From NCBI GenBank assembly GCA_000509225.1, contig BAOK01000001.1:1550001-1614000 (forward strand): a DNA stretch of 64,000 bases, read 5' to 3'. Of this stretch, positions 18,501 to 26,700 are shown one piece after another. Position 1 is the first letter of the stretch; every line of letters begins with the position of its first letter. The DNA comes from Parvibaculaceae bacterium Mf 1.05b.01. Its GTDB lineage: Bacteria; Pseudomonadota; Alphaproteobacteria; Parvibaculales; Parvibaculaceae. The position numbers and the translations under genes are program-made. The notes beneath the pieces were generated by a model that was not told where the DNA came from, ran no database searches, and saw nothing but the letters and a program-made list of their open reading frames with translations.

Positions 18501-18744
18501 CATGGCTATTCAGGTGAATGTGAACTTCTTTGCACGGGAGATTACCTATGGTGGCCCGGTTGCTGCCTGGTGGGTACAGCTCTCAACAGCCATCATCTTT
18601 GGGCTTGGCTTCTCAACCTTGCTGACCCTCGTCCTGGTCCCTGTTCTGCTGGTCGCACCCAGTCGCTTCAAACGGTCCTTCCAGGAACGGCGCTTCCTTC
18701 GAAAAGACCCGGAAAGCTGGAGACACTCACAGCCAGCCGAATAG
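15538..18744 (+). CDS. RND efflux pump, inner-membrane subunit (HAE1 type)
   Basis: A 1068-residue proton-driven RND permease, full length for the family. Helix 1 (residues 10-30) precedes the large periplasmic porter domain with PKEADPDI. Helices 2-6 carry GILVDGAIVVVEY, containing the relay Asp of TM4; the family's second Asp is replaced by Gly here, as in a known subgroup. A second porter domain and helices 8-12 follow with GIVVNNSIVLIDTY and LRPILLTTITT. The substrate is unknown. No TolC-like gene is adjacent, so a channel from elsewhere must be shared. The gene overlaps the adaptor by four bases and is followed by a hairpin terminator. Confidence 0.93.
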   Translation: MNSFIDAAIARTRTVMTLMVLMVLAGVSAYISIPKEADPDIQIPVFYVSIVHQGISPEDAERLLIKPMETELRSLEGLDELTAIASTGHAGIILEFDVSFDKDSALADVREKVDLAQAELPGDTEEPLVREFNTSLFPVLIVTLSGDVPERTLFQHARALQDQIEGSVSTVLQAELVGHREELLEVIIDPSRMESYDVSQSELINAVSLNNRLVAAGAVNSGEGRFSVKVPGLFEDRDDVLNLPVKVSGDGVVTLSDLADIRRTFKDVDSFARFNGQPAIALEITKRIGENIVDNNKQVIEVVEKFSENWPAEIQVNYTLDASTWIFRALGSLQASIITAIALVMIVCVAALGMRSSILVGVAIPTSFMIGFLFMSIMGMTVNMMVMFGMLLSVGILVDGAIVVVEYADRKMAEGLDRLEAYSLGAKRMFWPIASSTATTLAAFLPMLAWPGVSGEFMSYLPITLIVVLTASFVTAMLFLPVLGSLVGKTEDQDSEVLKMLAGAETGDVRLLPGLTGSYVRMLDKLVHHPLLVLGGASAILVTTMFAYGTFGNGVEFFVDTEPEQAIILVGARGNLSATDMQGLAEEVEAIALSTAGVRTVFSQAGTSVGGGGPGNGGDRPADLIAEMMIELDKYETRRKGAIILEEIRQRSAEIPGITVEVRKREDGPPTGKDIQIELTSNNVDALLRTTDFIRHHVDTTDLGLIDVEDSRPLPGIEWVLSVDREMAGRFGADITTVGATVQLVTNGILIGNYRPDDAEDEVDIRVRYPTEYRSVAQLDQLRIRTNNGLVPISNFVSREPQPQVSTIERIDGHRRYTLKANTGVNPETGAKRNVDEVVGILETWLAEQEIDPAVTVKFRGANEEQAAAGDFLGKAMLAALFLMFIILLTQFNSFYFSVLTLSTVVLSTVGVLLGMMVTGQTFSIIMTGTGIVALAGIVVNNSIVLIDTYQRLLKDGMDEIEAVLRTAGQRLRPILLTTITTMFGLLPMAIQVNVNFFAREITYGGPVAAWWVQLSTAIIFGLGFSTLLTLVLVPVLLVAPSRFKRSFQERRFLRKDPESWRHSQPAE

Positions 18745-18779
18745 GCACGTTCTCAAGACCGCCAAAGTGTTTGCATTGG

Positions 18780-18806
18780 AAGGCCCTGCTGCTACAGCGG
18801 GGCCTT
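18780..18806 (+). terminator. rho-independent terminator after the RND pump
   Basis: An 11 bp stem, AAGGCCCTGCT / AGCGGGGCCTT, with one G-T wobble and loop GCTAC. It runs into TTTTACTTT on the plus strand between the pump and the convergent pssA. The minus-strand T tract is poorer, so it mainly serves the pump operon. Confidence 0.8.
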
Positions 18807-19649
18807 TTACTTTGAGTCTGCCAGAAACTCATCTTCGTCATCATCGGAGACAAAGGCGGTGCGTTTTTTGTGGTGGCGGTAGCGCATCGTGCTGACGGGC
18901 AGAAAAGCCAGATATCCAATAACAAGCACGCAGAGTGTGATCCATGGATAGCTGAAGAGCACCGCAACAGACAGAGCAACACCGAGCAGCACGGGCAGCA
19001 TTTCATCCCGGCGTACCCGCATGCCCAATCGCTTCCCGGAGAAGCTAGGGATTTTGCTCACCATCAAGAAGGCTATGCCAGCAACATAGGCGGCGATAAG
19101 CACAGGCACATCTTTCAGGAAATCAACGCCGATGAAAGAGAGATAGAGCGGCAACATGACTAGCCCCGCCGCTGCAGGTGAGGGCACCCCAATAAAGTAG
19201 TTTGCCGTCCAGGCAGGTTTGTCCGGATCTTCAAGGGCAACGTTAAAGCGCGCCAGTCGTAAGGCGCAGCAAACGGCGAACCCGAGAACCACAATCCACC
19301 CTAGACCTCCGAGGCCGTTCAGTGTCCAGAGATAGAGCAGCATGACTGGCGCCACGCCGAAGCAGAGAAAATCTGACAGGGAATCCAGCTCCGCGCCGAA
19401 CTTTGTTGTTCCTTTGAGCAAACGTGCAACGCGACCATCGAGACCGTCGAGGATCGCTGCTACGCAAATGGCTAGAACGGCCAGCTCAAACTTCCCATCG
19501 AGCCCAAACCGGATCGAGGTCAGGCCCGCACACAGCGCCATGACAGTGAGGCTGTTGGGCACAAGACTGCGGATGGGAAGGGTTTTGAGACTCCGACGCT
19601 GATGGACCCCTGCCGCGCGGTCACGCGATCCGAATGGAGAGAGTGTCAT
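18807..19649 (-). CDS. pssA: CDP-diacylglycerol--serine O-phosphatidyltransferase
   Basis: A 280-residue integral membrane enzyme that makes phosphatidylserine from CDP-diacylglycerol and serine, the first committed step to phosphatidylethanolamine. The CDP-alcohol phosphotransferase motif DG-x2-AR-x8-G-x3-D-x3-D appears as DGLDGRVARLLKG followed by FGAELDSLSD. Eight or so hydrophobic segments follow. RSLVPNSLTVMALCAGL is the typical N-terminal start of the type II Pss found in alphaproteobacteria and Bacillus. The last 20 residues are acidic. It lies 68 bp downstream of psd on the same strand, so both steps of phosphatidylethanolamine synthesis are probably expressed together. Confidence 0.93.
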   Translation of the reverse strand: MTLSPFGSRDRAAGVHQRRSLKTLPIRSLVPNSLTVMALCAGLTSIRFGLDGKFELAVLAICVAAILDGLDGRVARLLKGTTKFGAELDSLSDFLCFGVAPVMLLYLWTLNGLGGLGWIVVLGFAVCCALRLARFNVALEDPDKPAWTANYFIGVPSPAAAGLVMLPLYLSFIGVDFLKDVPVLIAAYVAGIAFLMVSKIPSFSGKRLGMRVRRDEMLPVLLGVALSVAVLFSYPWITLCVLVIGYLAFLPVSTMRYRHHKKRTAFVSDDDEDEFLADSK

Positions 19650-19717
19650 GGTCTACTCCTCTGTTGCGCCTGCTCTGGTTTGCCAAGCTCTGGGCTTGCT
19701 GCTTCAGTCTCCGCCTC

Positions 19718-20410
19718 TCAGCGAATTTCTGCAAGCCTCGCTGTTTCGTCCGACTTCGTGTCAACGAGCACTGTTTCACCAGCAATCATGGTCTGACCGA
19801 CAGAAACCAAGGGTGTTTCGCCTGGTTCAAGGTAAACATCAACCCGGCTGCCGAAACGAATGAGGCCGAAACGTTCACCGGCCTGCAAAGCGTCACCGTC
19901 TTTCACTTCATTGACGATACGGCGGGCAACGAGCCCTGCGATCTGAACCACAACATAGCTTTTGCCGTTCGCTGTATCGATCACCAAGGAATGGCGCTCA
20001 TTGTCGTCACTGGCTTTATCAAGGTCAGCGTTCAGGAAGAGGCCTGGGCGATAGGCTGTCCGTGTCACCGTGCCGGAGACCGGCGAGCGATTCACATGGC
20101 AATTGAACACATTCATGAAAATGCTGATCCGCGGGCGGGCCATTTCGCCAAGCCCCAATTCCGGCGGCGGCGCTGCCTCGGTGATGAGGCTAACCACCCC
20201 ATCAGCAGGAGAAATGAGCAAGCCGTCCCGCGCCGGGGTCAGGCGGTCGGGATCGCGAAAGAAATAGGCGCACCACGCGGTCAAAATCACGCCGAGCCAC
20301 CCAAGCGGCTCCCATAGAAGGAAGAGAATTAAGGTGACAGCGGCAAAAATGAGGATGAACTTGTGCCCTTCTTTATGAATTGGCACGAGAACAGAGGTGA
20401 GTGCGTCCAT
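19718..20410 (-). CDS. psd: phosphatidylserine decarboxylase (short PSD-A type)
   Basis: A 230-residue proenzyme of the short (about 230 residue) phosphatidylserine decarboxylase class, which self-cleaves to form a pyruvoyl group and turns phosphatidylserine into phosphatidylethanolamine. Hydrophobic helices at residues 20-50 anchor it to the membrane. Typical blocks are [29 protein letters not shown] and, near the C-terminus, [10 protein letters not shown], where cleavage between Gly and Ser would give the small subunit. It is the promoter-proximal gene of the psd-pssA pair. Confidence 0.93.
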   Translation of the reverse strand: MDALTSVLVPIHKEGHKFILIFAAVTLILFLLWEPLGWLGVILTAWCAYFFRDPDRLTPARDGLLISPADGVVSLITEAAPPPELGLGEMARPRISIFMNVFNCHVNRSPVSGTVTRTAYRPGLFLNADLDKASDDNERHSLVIDTANGKSYVVVQIAGLVARRIVNEVKDGDALQAGERFGLIRFGSRVDVYLEPGETPLVSVGQTMIAGETVLVDTKSDETARLAEIR

Positions 20411-20493
20411 TGACGGTTCCTAAACTAGACTGCGCGGCCAGGCCGCTCTTTCGCCCACCTTACCGCGACGGCGGCTTGAGGTTAAGCGCTCTC

Positions 20494-22359
20494 TTAGACC
20501 TTTTGTGGGGTGGTATGCGGTTCACCTAATGCCTGTGTTTCTGCCGCTTCTTCCAGTTGGCGGTTCCACATTTCGGCGTAGGTTCCCCCCAGCCCCAAAA
20601 GGTCTCTATGGCTGCCTCGTTCGATAATCTGGCCTTTGTCCAGAACCAGGATCTCATCGGCATCCACCACCGTCGAAAGCCTGTGGGCAATGATCAGGGT
20701 CGTTCGGTTTTCTGAGATAATGCCGAGCGCTGTCTGAATTTCTCGCTCCGTTGCGCTGTCGAGCGCAGACGTTGCTTCATCCAGCATCAGGATCGGTGGA
20801 TTTTTCAGGATGGTGCGAGCAATGGCGACCCGTTGCTTTTCCCCACCAGACAGTTTGAGGCCCCTCTCGCCAACCATCGTGTCGTATCCTCTCGGCAGGT
20901 CCGCAATGAAGTCCGAGATTTGTGCGAGGCGTGCTGCCTCTTCAACCTCTGCATCCGTGGCATCCGGCCGGCCGTAGCGAATATTATACCGAATGGTGTC
21001 ATTAAAGAGCACCGTATCCTGGGGCACGATCCCGATTGAGGCACGCAGGCTGTCCTGGGTGACACGTGATATCTCCTGGCCGTCAATGGTGACCGAGCCT
21101 TCCTGCACGTCGTAGAAACGGTAGAGAATGCGGCTGATGGTCGACTTGCCAGCACCGGACGGCCCCACAAGCGCCACGGATTTGCCGGCTGGAACCTCGA
21201 AGGAGACGTTCCTCAGAATGCCGCGATCAGGATCATAGGAAAACGAGACATCGTCGAACCGGATAGCACCACCTGAGACCTTAAGCGCCTCAGCGCCCGG
21301 TTGATCGACGATTTCGGGTGGCACTGCGATCAGTCCGAACATGGTTTCCATGTCGACCAGTGCCTGGCGGATCTCCCGATAGACTGAGCCCAGCAGGTTA
21401 AGCGGCGCCGACAGCTGGATCATGAAGGCATTCACCATGACAAACTCACCAACGGTGAGATTGCCCGCTGCCACTCCATAGGCCGCCATCAGCATGAGTG
21501 CGATCAGCCCGAAGGTGAAAATGAGCGTCTGTCCCGTATTCAGAACGGAGAGCGATGTGGAGGTGCGAATGGCCGCGTCTTCATAGCCTTCTATCGCCTT
21601 GTCATATCGGCCACTCTCGTGGCGCTCATTGCCAAAATATTTGACCGTTTCATAATTCAGAAGGCTGTCGATGGCCTTCGTGTTGGCTTCTGTATCCCGG
21701 TCGTTCATTTCGCGGCGAATAGCTGTCCGCCACTCGGTCGCCCAGTAGGTAAACGCGATATAGAGCGAAATCACACCGCCGGTGACCGCCGCATAGCGCC
21801 AGTCAAAGTTCCACCAGAGAATACCAGCGACAAGCAGCAACTCGATGATGGTCGGGAAGATGCTGAACAGGGAAAAGCGCAGCAGAAACTCGATCGCTTT
21901 GGTGCCGCGTTCGATGATGCGGCTTAACCCGCCTGTCCGGCGTTCCAGGTGAAACCGCAGCGACAAAGCATGAATGTGCTTGAAGGTACGCAGGGCCAAT
22001 GTCCGCACGGCGTTCTGACCGACACGCGCAAACAGACCGTCCCGCAACTGAGCCATCGCGATCATCATGATGCGAGCGACACCATAGGCAACGACCATGG
22101 CCACGGGCACTGCGACTATCGCAATTGTGCTGCTCCCATCCGTCGTCAGGGCATCGACCGCATCGCGATAGAAAAACGGTGCGTAGACGGTAAATGCTTT
22201 AGCAGCGAACATGGCGATGAACGCCAGAACAACACGCGTGCGCAGATCTGCCCTGCCTTCCGGCCAAAGCAGGGGCAGCACAGAGCGATAGGTACTGGTC
22301 GTTTTCGGCGGCAGAGAGAGATCAACCGGATCGCTCATTGCCCCAATGCGTGGCGTCAT
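20494..22359 (-). CDS. Atm1/HMT1-type ABC exporter
   Basis: A 621-residue fused half-transporter. Six membrane helices (about residues 35-330) precede the nucleotide-binding domain (about 365-600). The latter has Walker A GPSGAGKST, signature LSGGEKQRVAIA, Walker B ILMLDEATSALD and H-loop IIAHRLSTV. The membrane part has the pattern of mitochondrial Atm1 and bacterial relatives, such as SRIIERGTKAIEF and YFGNERHESGRYD, which export glutathione-linked metal or sulfur species; that substrate is inferred from family. ATG at 22359 has AGAGGAGG just upstream, better than the internal ATG at 22338. It lies 83 bp before psd on the same strand. Confidence 0.9.
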   Translation of the reverse strand: MTPRIGAMSDPVDLSLPPKTTSTYRSVLPLLWPEGRADLRTRVVLAFIAMFAAKAFTVYAPFFYRDAVDALTTDGSSTIAIVAVPVAMVVAYGVARIMMIAMAQLRDGLFARVGQNAVRTLALRTFKHIHALSLRFHLERRTGGLSRIIERGTKAIEFLLRFSLFSIFPTIIELLLVAGILWWNFDWRYAAVTGGVISLYIAFTYWATEWRTAIRREMNDRDTEANTKAIDSLLNYETVKYFGNERHESGRYDKAIEGYEDAAIRTSTSLSVLNTGQTLIFTFGLIALMLMAAYGVAAGNLTVGEFVMVNAFMIQLSAPLNLLGSVYREIRQALVDMETMFGLIAVPPEIVDQPGAEALKVSGGAIRFDDVSFSYDPDRGILRNVSFEVPAGKSVALVGPSGAGKSTISRILYRFYDVQEGSVTIDGQEISRVTQDSLRASIGIVPQDTVLFNDTIRYNIRYGRPDATDAEVEEAARLAQISDFIADLPRGYDTMVGERGLKLSGGEKQRVAIARTILKNPPILMLDEATSALDSATEREIQTALGIISENRTTLIIAHRLSTVVDADEILVLDKGQIIERGSHRDLLGLGGTYAEMWNRQLEEAAETQALGEPHTTPQKV

Positions 22360-22504
22360 CCGCCCTCCTCTGGTGCCCGTTCACTCTATCGCTTCGGATT
22401 TTCGCAGAATGCAGAAGAAAACACCCCACCTCTAGAACCGGGGCCTGAGAGCCAGGAAAACGAACTGGGGTGGGAAGCAAGCGTACTCCCTATTTAGGGC
22501 GTAT

Positions 22505-22524
22505 GCCCCTTCGTGCCAAGGGGC
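22505..22524 (-). terminator. hairpin downstream of the LysM gene
   Basis: GCCCCTT and AAGGGGC form a 7 bp stem with loop CGTGCC, 37 bp past the LysM stop codon on its transcript. No T run follows, so it may be a weak terminator or only a 3' stabilising hairpin. Confidence 0.4.
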
Positions 22525-22560
22525 CCATCTCCGCCGCGCCCAAAGGCGCTCAAGAAAGCG

Positions 22561-23526
22561 CTATTGAGCGGGGGTGGAGAGAACCTGACCTGGATAGATC
22601 AAGTCAGGATCCCTGATCTGGTCCCGATTCGCCTGATAGATTGTCGTATATTGGTAACCGCTGCCATATAGCTGGCGAGCGATGTTCCAGAGATTGTTAC
22701 CAGGCTGGATGACCACCTGTCCCTCTGCGATCTGACGGCGGACATCTTCTGCTACGCCGCGTTCGAAGGGAACTTCAACGCGGGCTGAGACCTGACCATT
22801 GGCATCCAGCTGGTCGATCCGCATGGTGTAAGTGCCGGGCTCCACGGCACCATTCGGGCGGAGTTCCCAGCGGCCTTCCGCATCGGCCACGGCGTCACCA
22901 ATTGGTTTGTCATTCAGGTAAATCCGAACTGTGCTGTTTGGTTCTGTGATGCCGGAAATAATGACGTTGCCATTCTCGTCATAGTCGACCGCTTCGAGCA
23001 CAAGGTTTCCCGCATCTGATGGCACACCAGGACCCTGCAATACGCGACTCGCTTTGCCGGGCTCGGCCAGCACCACCAAGGCCTGCCCACCTTCCTGTTC
23101 AGGAACGGAGACAGATACAGACTGGATGGAGTCAATCTCGCTACCGTCAGGGTTGCGGGCGGTCAGAGTGAGTTCCACGTCTCCGGGCGCCAGCGGTGTG
23201 TCCAGAACAATCACCCACTCGCCACGACCGTCTGCGTCCGTCGTCGCGATGGCAGCTCCGTTTCTTTTGAGCGTAATCGTGGCCCGCGGTTCTGAGCGGC
23301 CTGCGATCACAGCCATGCCATCTCGTTCAACACGGACGATGTCGAAGGTTGGAACGGTCTTCTCAGCGACCTCCTCCGTCGGTTGGGTCTGCTGAGACTG
23401 ACCTACCGGGGTCGTGGCAACCGTTTCGGTTTCTTCATCCCCGCCCATAAACAGGAACAAAGCGATTATGATGGCGATGATTGCTGCGGCTACCGCACCG
23501 CCAATGGCTAGGTTTTGCGATGACAT
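22561..23526 (-). CDS. LysM peptidoglycan-binding protein, membrane anchored
   Basis: A 321-residue protein with one N-terminal membrane helix (about residues 6-27) and a periplasmic remainder. The middle has two Ig-like or carboxypeptidase-regulatory-like beta repeats, visible as repeated DADGRGEWVIVLDTPLAPGD and DAEGRWELRPNGAVEPG elements. The last 50 residues are a LysM domain (GNNLWNIARQLYG, then YPGQVL) that binds peptidoglycan. It probably tethers envelope layers; no catalytic domain is visible. ATG at 23526 is preferred to the GTG two codons upstream because AGAGGGG sits nine bases before it. Confidence 0.85.
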   Translation of the reverse strand: MSSQNLAIGGAVAAAIIAIIIALFLFMGGDEETETVATTPVGQSQQTQPTEEVAEKTVPTFDIVRVERDGMAVIAGRSEPRATITLKRNGAAIATTDADGRGEWVIVLDTPLAPGDVELTLTARNPDGSEIDSIQSVSVSVPEQEGGQALVVLAEPGKASRVLQGPGVPSDAGNLVLEAVDYDENGNVIISGITEPNSTVRIYLNDKPIGDAVADAEGRWELRPNGAVEPGTYTMRIDQLDANGQVSARVEVPFERGVAEDVRRQIAEGQVVIQPGNNLWNIARQLYGSGYQYTTIYQANRDQIRDPDLIYPGQVLSTPAQ

Positions 23527-23753
23527 TGGCACAGACCCCTCTTTCGGTTTCTTCCGTCTTGGTTATTCTGCCGGGCTATTCTACCGGTCCATGCTACCTG
23601 GACTGACGAAAAATGCTTCCATCAGCCACGCGCATGGTTAATACCTGTTCCGCGCTGGGACGCACATTACAGTACACATTGTTCATGACGGTAGAGTGCA
23701 AATACGGCACCAATTTGAAGCCCGTCTGACTGAAAAATGAGCCAGGAGACCGC

Positions 23754-24302
23754 ATGCCCCGCCTAAATGTCTGTGTCTATTGTGGGTCTAGCAAAGGGGA
23801 GGCGCCGGAGTTCTCGGAAATGGCGGAAAGCCTGGGCCGAACATTCGCCCAGAATGACATTGGCCTGGTCTATGGCGGCGGCGGCATTGGCCTTATGGGC
23901 ATTTGCGCCCGGACGGTCATGGCCGAAGGCGGGCACGTTACTGGTATTATTCCTGATTTTCTGCAGACCAAGGAAATCGCCTACGATGAAGTGAGTGAGC
24001 TTCTGGTGGTCAGCTCCATGCATGAGCGCAAACAGAAGATGTTTGATCACGCCGACGCCTTTCTCGCCCTACCTGGCGGCATTGGCACTTTGGAAGAAGT
24101 AATCGAGATGCTCACCTGGGCCCAGCTCGGACGTCACAACCGCCCCATCCTTTTTCTCAATCTCAACGGTTTCTGGGATCCGCTCATCGGCCTGTTCGAT
24201 CACATGATGGATCAGGGTTTCGTTCAGTCGTCGATCCGCGCGCAATATGCGGTTGTCGACCGGGTTGAAGATGTGCTGCCCCGGATTGAGGCGGCGCTGT
24301 AG
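23754..24302 (+). CDS. LOG-family protein (nucleoside 5'-monophosphate phosphoribohydrolase)
   Basis: A 182-residue Rossmann-fold protein of the TIGR00730/LOG family. VYCGSSKG begins the fold, VYGGGGIGLMG binds phosphate, and PGGIGTLEE is the diagnostic PGGxGTxxE motif with the catalytic Glu; the Arg partner is in MHERKQ. Characterised members remove ribose phosphate from cytokinin nucleotides or from purine/pyrimidine monophosphates. In this bacterium a nucleotide salvage role is the more cautious reading. AGGAGA lies about four bases before the ATG. The gene is convergent with the mini DnaB-like ATPase. Confidence 0.92.
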   Translation: MPRLNVCVYCGSSKGEAPEFSEMAESLGRTFAQNDIGLVYGGGGIGLMGICARTVMAEGGHVTGIIPDFLQTKEIAYDEVSELLVVSSMHERKQKMFDHADAFLALPGGIGTLEEVIEMLTWAQLGRHNRPILFLNLNGFWDPLIGLFDHMMDQGFVQSSIRAQYAVVDRVEDVLPRIEAAL

Positions 24303-24321
24303 CGAGAGAGTGAGCTACATG

Positions 24322-24351
24322 GAGGAACCGGAACAATTGCCCCGGTTCCTC
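24322..24351. terminator. bidirectional hairpin between LOG and ATPase genes
   Basis: GAGGAACCGG (24322-24331) and CCGGTTCCTC (24342-24351) form a perfect 10 bp stem between two convergent genes. T runs are lacking on both sides, so termination strength is uncertain. Confidence 0.55.
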
Positions 24352-24361
24352 GTCTGTGCGA

Positions 24362-25075
24362 CTAAGCGACTGCCTCGAGCTTCACTTCACCCTCGTTTAG
24401 GAAACAGGATTTGGTGAAGAGCGACAGATCGAGCGGATTGGGTGTTCGCACATCTGCCAATGTTGGCAACTCTTCTGCTGACAGCTCATATTTCCGGTCG
24501 ATCTGAGAAATCAGAATGATGATGTGACCGGCCTCTTCCGCCCATTTTCTGAGAGCCTCAATCTGCTGATTGATCTCAGGACTGCTGCGCCTTTGATCCA
24601 GCACTTGCAGATAGTCGATGGCCACGACAGTGCCACGGGGCTTCTCTTTCAGCTGCTCGACAATGTGATCAGCGTCGATCTCATCAGATGTGTCCAACAG
24701 AAAGGTCGCACCAAGGTTTTGCGGATCACTTCCTATGGACCGCAGACGATGAGCCACGTCTGCCTCATTGTAGTCCAGGGTAAAGAAGACACCCTCTGCG
24801 CCGCCCTTAATGGCTTCAACAATGATTTCGAGCGCCATTAAGGTCTTGCCATGCTCTGGCCTTGCCCCCAGAAGCACCAGGTCTCCTGGCTGTAGTCCTG
24901 ACAAAATGTGCGAAGCCGGGCGCTCAGAGGCATAGCGGCTCGCCAGAAGGCTCCAACTGGTGAAGCCTTCTTCTTTGGCAACCTGGTCAAGTGCTTCGTT
25001 GAGGGGTACACCGGTTTTGCGCGCCAGCAGTTTGGCCTGACGTTTTAGTCGATAGATGGGGACAGATAGTCTCAT
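24362..25075 (-). CDS. single-domain DnaB-like RecA-fold ATPase
   Basis: A 237-residue protein with a small helical N-terminal segment (RQAKLLARKTGVPL... GFTSWSLL) followed by one RecA-type ATPase core. Walker A is GARPEHGKT, clearly derived from the GARPxMGKT of replicative helicases. Walker B is VVAIDYLQVLD, and ILISQIDRKYE resembles the DnaB LSQLNR sensor. It lacks the DnaB N-terminal collar, and the usual DLRESG segment is replaced by DVRTPNPLDLS. Its role is unknown; it may be a helicase-derived regulator. ATG at 25075 has GGAGG seven bases upstream; an in-frame GTG at 25105 also has an AGGAGGG, but only four bases away. No partner gene is obvious. Confidence 0.7.
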   Translation of the reverse strand: MRLSVPIYRLKRQAKLLARKTGVPLNEALDQVAKEEGFTSWSLLASRYASERPASHILSGLQPGDLVLLGARPEHGKTLMALEIIVEAIKGGAEGVFFTLDYNEADVAHRLRSIGSDPQNLGATFLLDTSDEIDADHIVEQLKEKPRGTVVAIDYLQVLDQRRSSPEINQQIEALRKWAEEAGHIIILISQIDRKYELSAEELPTLADVRTPNPLDLSLFTKSCFLNEGEVKLEAVA

Positions 25076-25264
25076 TTGAGAACCTCCATTGCGAGCGGTC
25101 GTCACAATCCCTCCTTATGTGCCTGCTCGAACAGATGGTTCGATGAGTTAGGAACCCCACATGTCAGATGCTTCCCCAATGGAGGGGGGAGGCTCGGGCC
25201 AAGCCTTGGAGAAGGCTAAGCGCGTCAGACAGGCAGATCAATCGATTCGCTCTTGTGGGTTGTC

Positions 25265-26191
25265 TTAAGCTGCCCGCGCTACGCGACGGAGTTCCCGCTC
25301 GCGGCGCCAGGTATCCCAGCTGAAGAGCGCGAGTCCCGCCCAGATGAGGCCAAAGGTCACCAGGTGGGTGTCGGTCAGGGCTTCGCCATACATCCAAACA
25401 GCAATTATCAGCTGAACGGTCGGTGCCAGATATTGCATCAAACCCAGGGTGGCCAGCCGAATGCGCTGCGCCCCGTAGTTGAATAAGAAGAGCGGGATGA
25501 CCGTCATGGGACCCGCCAGGATCAGCAGGAAGACAGTCCAGCCGCCTTCATGTATGAGGGCCGTGCCTTGGGTACTTTCCATGAAAACCAGATATCCAAT
25601 GGCAAAGGGCAACAGAATGATCACCTCAATGGAGAGCCCTTCAAGCGGGTCTACGTTCGTGATTTTCCGGAGGTACCCGTAGATCGCAAATGTCACGGCA
25701 AGAAAGAGCGAGATCCAAGGAACCGCGCCAAAATCAATGGTCATGATGATGACGCCAATAGCTGCCAACACGACCGCGGCAATCTGCGGCCGCGTCAGTT
25801 TTTCCGACAAAAAGGCAACGCCGATCAGAACGCTGATAAGGGGATTGATGTAGTAGCCAAGGCTCGTTTCCAGCACCCTTTCTTCGTTGATCGAATAGAT
25901 GAAGACGAACCAGTTGGTGCCGATGATCAGGCTTGTCGCAGTCAATGTCAGGAGAAGTCGTTTGTTGGTGAGGGCGGTGAAAAATGCTGCCCTGCGCTTG
26001 AACAGGAAGATCAGCCCCACGGTCAGGACCACACTCCAGAGCGTGCGATGCGCCAACACCTCATAAGGGGGCACATGGGTCAGCTGTTTGTAGAAAATGA
26101 CCGTGAGGCCCCAGAACGCGTATCCTGACGCAGCACCAATGCCACCCAGCATGGCCTCACGACCGACATCCTTCTCCGAAATTGTACTCAC
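25265..26191 (-). CDS. rarD: EamA-family transporter RarD
   Basis: A 308-residue inner-membrane protein with ten hydrophobic helices and two EamA repeats. FWGLTVIFYKQLTHVPPYEVLAHRTLWS is split across helix 1 and its loop and is characteristic of RarD, as is the LGYYINPL segment in the middle and QYLAPTVQLIIAV near the end. Named for chloramphenicol sensitivity in pseudomonads, its substrate is not known. It lies 62 bp downstream of the NTF2-like gene on the same strand, with a strong hairpin between them, so it is probably a separate transcript. Confidence 0.9.
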   Translation of the reverse strand: MSTISEKDVGREAMLGGIGAASGYAFWGLTVIFYKQLTHVPPYEVLAHRTLWSVVLTVGLIFLFKRRAAFFTALTNKRLLLTLTATSLIIGTNWFVFIYSINEERVLETSLGYYINPLISVLIGVAFLSEKLTRPQIAAVVLAAIGVIIMTIDFGAVPWISLFLAVTFAIYGYLRKITNVDPLEGLSIEVIILLPFAIGYLVFMESTQGTALIHEGGWTVFLLILAGPMTVIPLFLFNYGAQRIRLATLGLMQYLAPTVQLIIAVWMYGEALTDTHLVTFGLIWAGLALFSWDTWRRERELRRVARAA

Positions 26192-26207
26192 CGCGGCTCA
26201 CCATGTT

Positions 26208-26233
26208 CGGAAGCCCGGATGAGCGGGCTTCCG
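26208..26233 (-). terminator. hairpin after the first NTF2-like gene
   Basis: CGGAAGCCCG (26208-26217) and CGGGCTTCCG (26224-26233) form a perfect 10 bp stem with a six-base loop, 20 bp past the stop codon on the minus strand. It is not followed by a T run. Confidence 0.55.
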
Positions 26234-26253
26234 CTATGGCTCCAGGCTGAAAA

Positions 26254-26625
26254 TCAGGACTCAAGTTCAGGCAAAGGTCCGAAGAAACCATAGACCTTCG
26301 AAATCATGCCGTCATCGTTCGTCATGCACATATCGAATCCGGTCAGGACCAATTCGCCTTTACTATGTATAGCCCAATTGTAGCGATACAAGCCGTTGTG
26401 CGAGTCAACGCCGCTGGCTCGTGAGTTCACAGCGTCCGGCGCAATCTCAGTCCGAAACTCGTGGACCATCTCGACAAAAGCGTCGATGCCCGTCACGTTC
26501 TTGTTCGGATCGAGAAAGTGCACGTCGGGCGCCACCGCCTTTTCAAGATGTCCGCGAACTTTAGACAGATCGTGTTCGTTCCAGGCCGCCATCATGTGGT
26601 CGAAATTTTCGGGGTAATTGCTCAT
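26254..26625 (-). CDS. NTF2-like (SnoaL-type) protein, module A
   Basis: A 123-residue single-domain protein of the NTF2/SnoaL cone fold, small proteins that act as isomerases, hydratases or ligand binders. The pattern is a helical start MMAAWNEHDLSKV, then FLDPNKNVTGIDAFVEMVHEF, followed by beta strands with RYNWAIHSKGE and GFDMCMTNDDG. The substrate is unknown. The longer frame to 26712 is rejected because it would cover the operator and the divergent TetR start; ATG at 26625 has GGAGAG five bases upstream. It shares a 75 bp intergenic region and one palindromic operator with the divergent TetR gene, so that regulator probably controls it. Confidence 0.8.
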   Translation of the reverse strand: MSNYPENFDHMMAAWNEHDLSKVRGHLEKAVAPDVHFLDPNKNVTGIDAFVEMVHEFRTEIAPDAVNSRASGVDSHNGLYRYNWAIHSKGELVLTGFDMCMTNDDGMISKVYGFFGPLPELES

Positions 26626-26645
26626 CAATTCTCTCCAATAAGATA

Positions 26646-26668
26646 AAAACCGACTGTCTGTCGGTTTT
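26646..26668. promoter_or_regulatory. TetR operator, module A
   Basis: A perfect inverted repeat AAAACCGAC - TGTCT - GTCGGTTTT lies between the divergent NTF2-like and TetR genes. Its core ACCGAC-N5-GTCGGT (26649-26665) is identical in arms and spacing to the operators of the second TetR gene near 52.85 kb. Confidence 0.8.
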
Positions 26669-26700
26669 ATCTCTGCCAAAGATTGGTGTAAAGTGGTTTT

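Noticed and set aside
19634-20317. Plus-strand frame opposite psd
   Set aside because: Shadow of the decarboxylase gene, whose RFGSR cleavage motif and length are diagnostic.
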